DNA from: Colletotrichum lupini
Lineage: Eukaryota; Ascomycota; Sordariomycetes; Glomerellales; Glomerellaceae
Direction: 5' to 3'
NCBI RefSeq assembly: GCF_023278565.1
Contig: NC_064675.1
Span: forward strand, 2,232,001 to 2,296,000
DNA length: 64,000 nt
The first letter of the stretch is position 1; the number at the start of each line of letters is the position of its first letter. A program made the position numbers and the translations under genes. This document shows positions 58,695 to 64,000 of this stretch, one piece after another. Under the pieces are notes generated by a model. It had not been told where the DNA came from and searched no databases. It was given only the letters and a program-made list of their open reading frames with translations.

Positions 58695-59890
58695 GGCGCG
58701 ACATGAGGTTGATCGTACCTGATGATTGCCACTGCTGCATCAGGGAAGTTGCGGCAGGGGCAAGAAAGGACAAACAGAAAGAGAACAAGGCAAGAAGATC
58801 TAGGGAGCCAGAGTCGGCCGTATTCGATGGCATGCGATCCGTAGGGACGGCACCCTAATGAAAGAAGGTCGGGTTACGCAAGGATCGGAACCATCCTCTC
58901 TCCTGGATGCGGGGATGGGGGGTCCGCTTGAGCTCAAAAGAACGTAGAGACAAAAGTCCAGATAGAAAGAATAGACTTTGAACCGGCACCTGGCTCAAGC
59001 TTTTGGATCGGCACCACGCCCAGAGGCCACGGGCCGGGTGTTGACGTCGGAAAGTCTGATGGACGTGGATACCATCTCGCCTTCTGAAGATCAGTTATCC
59101 ACATCTGGACAAAGGGTGTCCCCAATGGAATCCAAATGGGTACTCCCCATGAAACGTGGGATAAGCTCGCCCAAAGCTTGAGCTAATTACTGACAGCTGG
59201 GAAGAAAGAGGCATTGGCGCGTGCTCCTCTAAGTCTAAAATGCGATGTGGCATTGTGGGAAATGCGACGATTCATCCAAAGTCACTCGCCCTACCCGTTC
59301 TAGTCGTCCCTTGTATGCTCCTCTACCTCGACCCAATAGGCTTCTCACTCGATTGTTTTGGGCTGATGTCGTAAATAGTCTAGTTTTTGTCGAGCCTCTA
59401 ATGCAATTGCAAACGGATCAGCACGGAGCAAATGCAGAAATTTCAGGTACGCTGCAGCCATGCACGACGATCAGACGGAATGTGGAGGGGTGCCACGGCT
59501 CATATCACATAAAAGACATCATAAATGATATGATTGAAGGGGCGAAGAACTCATGGTTTGAGACATTTACTTGTCAGCTTTCCATCTTGGGACGGTGGCT
59601 TGAAGTATGAAGAGATATTTGGGAGCTAGTCTACTTGAAAAGTCGACGGAACAGGCAATAAATACGAACTTGCACTGGCGTTAGACGATCTGGACCTTTT
59701 GCCCCGCGCGCGACTTTTCTCCCACAGCCTCTGATATCGAGCTTACGTCTAGCTCAGCCACGCCGCGCAGTACTGGCGCGTCTCCAAAGGTGCCAAAGTA
59801 ATCAAGGTCATCCACTGCTAGTGCTGGGGGCAAAGGTAGGGTTAATGTGATGTGTTAAGTAGTGGTTGATTCTTCTAGGTAATGTAGGTA
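58695..59890. other. Transition zone before the AT-rich block
   Basis: No gene is supported. A nearly repeated tract, GTAGAAGCCCCTAATG and GCAGAAGCCCCTATG, lies at about 59888-59920. TGTTAAG near 59853 might be the outer end of a long terminal repeat of the element that follows; I cannot confirm this without a second copy. Confidence 0.4.
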
Positions 59891-62800
59891 GAAGCCCCTA
59901 ATGTGGGCAGAAGCCCCTATGTATAGTTATAGCTAGTTATTACTAATTATAGTATATAACCTATAGCTATATAGTATAATAGCCTACCCCCTAATTAAAA
60001 TTTTATAACGTCCTTATTACTTATATTCCCTAATTATTTCCTTTAAATATAACGTTATTATAATATAATACTATTATAATTATTATAAATATATTACCTA
60101 AAATGTTTTATAATAGTTATAATTATTATACTTAATAATATAATACTTTAATAATAAGTTACTAAGTTATCCTTATAGTTTAGTATCGAGATCGCAGAGT
60201 ACTTTCTTATAAATTATTTTTTACTTGTTATTAAGAATCGTTATATTAATTATTTTTATTATATAATCTACTTCTTTTTATTATCCTCTTTTTTACATTT
60301 TTTATTAAAAAAGAATTATCCTTATTTTATTATCTATTATTATTTTAATAATAATCTTTTATATAAACTTATAAAATTCTTTATTATTATCCTAAACTAA
60401 GGTCGTATTATATTATAAAATTATATTCCTAGGCTTTTCTTTTTTAATTAGTAATTATTTTAATTATTTTAAAAATAAGTATTAAGGCCCGGGAGTCGTA
60501 TTAGTAGTTTAAGGTACTAGCTTTTATTATTTATAAGTAGTAAGAAGCGTATTTAATATATTATTATATTTAGGCTTTATAGAATTATAAATAGTAAGGT
60601 ATTTTAATAGCTTAATTTAGTTAAAATAGTTGCGCTAACTTTTTAATAAACTAAAGCTATATAAATATATTATTATTATAATTTCCTTAGCCGTTACTTT
60701 TTTTTTTAATAATTTTACGTAAAGTTTTATATATAAAATATAATAATAAGTCGCCTTTTTTTTAATTATTTATAAGTATTTAATAAAGAGTTATTATAAC
60801 TTAAATTTTATTAAACTCTAAGAAAATAATATTATTTAAGTTATTATTAAAAAATACTATAGTATAATATAAGTTATTATAATTCTTTTTATATAACTAA
60901 CCTCGTTATACTAACTTAAAAATTAAATAGTACTACTTAAGTATTATCTTATTTAAAATAAATATATTTAAATTAATTCTAATTAGTTATACTAAGGGAT
61001 TATTAAGAATCGGCTTTAGGGGTACGGGTATTTTTTTTAATAAATCGTCCTAAGGAGGATTTTTTTATAAAGTTATTATTTTTAGCTTCTTATTACCTAT
61101 ATTCTTTATTCTTTTAGTTTTACGTTTTTTTTTATTAATAATTTCTCGTTAAGTAAAACGCTATTATTAAATTTTTTTTATTAAACTCCTCGTTATTAAT
61201 CCCTTTTTTAATTTTTAAAAAATCGTTATTATTATTTAATAATAACTTTATATTATTAGCTTTTTTACTCTTAATTTTTAATTTTATAAATAATAAGTTA
61301 TTATTAATTATAATCGGGGTTTAAGCTATTATCTTCTTTAATTAGGATAGTAACTTCCCGTTTATTTAATTTTAGATTCTTTAAGTAGTATTATTTAGTA
61401 TTATAAATAGTTAAGTATTAAATTTTTTAAATTTTTTAAAAAGTAAGTTTATAATAAATAAGTTATATATATTAAATGAACTAGCGAATCCCCTATATTT
61501 AGTTTTAAGTCCGGGGTCCTCTTTACTTACTAAGTCGTTATCCTTATTTTTTATTTTAAATAATCCGTCGTTCTTATTTTTAATAGTTAATAAGTATTAT
61601 AATAACTTAAAAACGTTTATATAATTAATATTAAGGATTATTAAATTATTAAAATTATTAATAAACGTTTAGTTAGTACTTTTTTTATCGTATACTTAAC
61701 TAGCTAAGTTAATAAAGCTATTATTAGTTTTATTTAGTTACGCTATTTTAATATAAATATATAAAAAAGAAAAAAAAAGTATAACTAAAATAAGTAAAAA
61801 TAAGGTTTAAATAGCTAATTATAAGTAATATAGAGTTAAGATCAAATAGTAAGTTCGATTTTTAGCTTTAAATAAGTACTTAAAATTAAAAATAGTTAAT
61901 ACTATTTTTTATTATAAAAAGGAATTATTATTTAACTAAATTAAATATTTTTCTTTTTATAGTAATAAATACCTCGTTATAATAATTTTATAAAAAAGTT
62001 CTAGTTACTATTTATATTATTTACTTAATCCCTTTAATTATAATAAGAATTATAATCTATTCTTATTTTATTAAATATTGATAATCTTTTTTAATAAATT
62101 AGTAAGTAAAATTACTATTAATATTAGTAATACTCGTCTATAGATATTAAGTAGTAATACTAGTTCTAAGTAGTTAACTAAGATTACGTTATATATTTTT
62201 ACGTATTAAAATAAGTCGAGCTTATATACGAGTTATTTAACCCGTTCGAGGATCGTAAAAGGCCTAGTATATTATTATAAGTATTTCTTTCTTAATATAA
62301 TTAATTATAATATATTATAACCGCGGTATAATCTTAATATAATACGTTATTTAATTTTAAAAAATTTAGTAAGGCGCTTTTAATTATAGTATAATTTTAT
62401 CCGGATGGCTACGATAATAATAGTATTATATACCTTAAGTTATATTTTTAATCTAATTAGTAATTTATTTATTATATTTATAACTATATTAATAATATTA
62501 TTAAAAGTAAATCCTAAAATAATTTCGTTAGGTAACTTAGTTATTATTGCTAATTTATTATTATTAATCTCGAATTATAATTAGGGAATACTATTAGGCT
62601 ATCGGTTTAGGGATTTTAGTAATATAAAGTATATTTATAGCGCCGACTTAATTATAAAGTTTATCTATTTATTTTAGCTATTAGTCTAGGGATAGTAAGT
62701 TACTAAGTATAATAGTTTATTATTATACTTATCCTATATATATTTTTATATTATAAAAAGGAATTTAGGGTCTCTATTACTTAGAATTACTTTTAATAAT

Positions 62801-64000
62801 CCCTAATTATAGCGCTATAAGAAGTTTATTAATAACGTTACCTATTTTTTTATTATTATCGTTTTATATTTAAATATTAGACTAATCTATTTAAATATCT
62901 TATTAGTTATTAATAAAATATAGTTATATCCTTCTCCCGAAGTTAGTAATCTTAAAATAAAATTAATAGTAATTATATAATAAGGATATAATAACGGTAT
63001 AATAGGTTATATATTACTATATAGTTAATATATTTTAAGTTTTATTATTAAGCACGTTAAGTAACCCTAGATATAGCGCTTTAGATTTTATATAAATCGT
63101 AGTATATAATATCTAAATAATATTATAACTATCTTATTATAGCTTATATAGTTTTTTTTATAAGCTATTTTAAAAATATTAGCGTAGTATATTTAAGGGA
63201 TATATAATTAGTTATATATACTATATATTACTTTTTATAATAGTCCCTTATATATAAAAAAATAATTCGGCGCGGTTCTTTTTAAGTAGTATTATATTAT
63301 TACGGATTATTTTAATAATAAATTTAAAAACTAGGTTTATATCGTAACTTTATTAGATTTTTTTTTAAAACTTAGTACTATTTTAAAAAGAATTATATTA
63401 GTACTATCCTATATTATTAGTAGTATAATATCGTTTTCTAGTTACTAGTCGTTAGTTATATATATCGGTAATAAACTAATTTATATAATATAAGTATTAT
63501 TAGTTAGGAAAACTAATTATACCTATATCTATATTACCTAATCGTTTAGTACGTTATTTAGTAAAACGTCTAAGCCGCTATTTATTAAATTTAGCTCGTT
63601 ATATCCTAGGTTAGTTAGTAATTTAAATAGCGCGTTTAATATAATATATTCCTTACTTAGCTTATATATAACCTAAATATTAAATTAGCTAGCGTACTCT
63701 ATTGCCCTAATTAGTTTTTTATTATTAATATTATTTACTATAGTATTAGTAATATTCGATTATTATTATAAGCCTACGATAGCGGAATAATTAATAATAA
63801 TTATTATAATAAGTTTTAATACGGAGATTTAGTAATTATATTTCTTTAGGACCTAGATAAAACTTAGTATTTCTATTTCCGTTAGTTAATATCTTTTTTT
63901 AAGCTTAGATAAGGTTCGTAATAAGTATAATACTAGTTAAATATTACCCTTTAGTAGTAGTTTAGTTAGCTTTTTTTCGTTATTTATAATTATTTATAGT
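59890..64000 (-). mobile_element. RIP-degraded block with a Ty3/gypsy pol remnant
   Basis: Over 4 kb of extremely AT-rich DNA (mostly TA steps, very few CA/TG), typical of repeat-induced point mutation. On the minus strand between about 62160 and 62620 there is still a Ty3/gypsy integrase C-terminal pattern: PNEIILGFTFN near 62545, RPFTILERVK near 62250, then LVYKLDL and NVILVNYLEL near 62190. Stop codons lie where Gln or Trp codons are expected. The rest of pol should lie beyond at higher coordinates, and the element runs off the window. The part from 59890 to 62100 is not resolved and may be another element or the 3' end of this one. Confidence 0.7.

Overview
This window looks like a piece of a filamentous ascomycete (Pezizomycotina) genome, most probably a Sordariomycete. 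Genes carry short GT-AG introns (about 45-130 nt) with GTAAGT-like donors and CTAAC-like branch points. Gene families are typically fungal: PTH11-like receptors, a HAM1-like protein, a TmpB-type adenylating membrane flavoprotein, a UbiA prenyltransferase and an HMT1-type ABC half-transporter. Both ends are very AT-rich DNA nearly lacking CA/TG dinucleotides, the mark of repeat-induced point mutation (RIP). Nineteen protein-coding genes are supported; exon structures were worked out by hand from splice signals and reading-frame continuity. No rRNA, convincing tRNA or CRISPR array was seen.

Layout. 1-1450: RIP-degraded Ty1/copia retroelement, plus strand. 2.9-5.3 kb: HAM1-like lipid-binding-fold protein. 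6.1-7.7 kb: six-exon enoyl-CoA hydratase on the minus strand. 9.3-12.6 kb: TmpB-like adenylation/membrane flavoprotein fusion. 15.4-17.3 kb: RUS1/DUF647 protein. 18.7-20.5 kb: intracellular-type GH13 alpha-amylase. 21-28.2 kb: three polytopic membrane proteins of unknown role. 30.1-32.9 kb: HMT1-like ABC half-transporter. 32.9-36.7 kb: gene-poor, with one doubtful membrane-protein locus. 36.7-52.1 kb: enzyme-rich block with a UbiA prenyltransferase, an LCM/TcmP-type O-methyltransferase, a PTH11-like receptor, two short-chain dehydrogenases, a cytochrome P450 and a cytochrome b5/b5-reductase fusion. 52.9-56.1 kb: a NADAR-domain protein and, divergently, a protein with a possible ADP-ribosyltransferase-like domain. 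56.9-58.7 kb: a second PTH11-like receptor. About 59.9-64 kb: RIP-degraded DNA with a Ty3/gypsy pol remnant on the minus strand.

How the genes may work together. The 36.7-52.1 kb block has prenylation, methylation, redox and electron-transfer functions but no polyketide, peptide or terpene synthase, so it is at most a partial or tailoring cluster. The P450 lacks a membrane anchor and resembles the haem domain of self-sufficient P450s; the b5/b5-reductase fusion 2.4 kb away is a plausible redox partner. The most unusual feature is the divergent NADAR / possible ADP-ribosyltransferase pair, which resembles in outline bacterial modules where an ADP-ribosylating toxin is paired with an ADP-ribose-removing enzyme. 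That is an inference and needs structure prediction and synteny to test.
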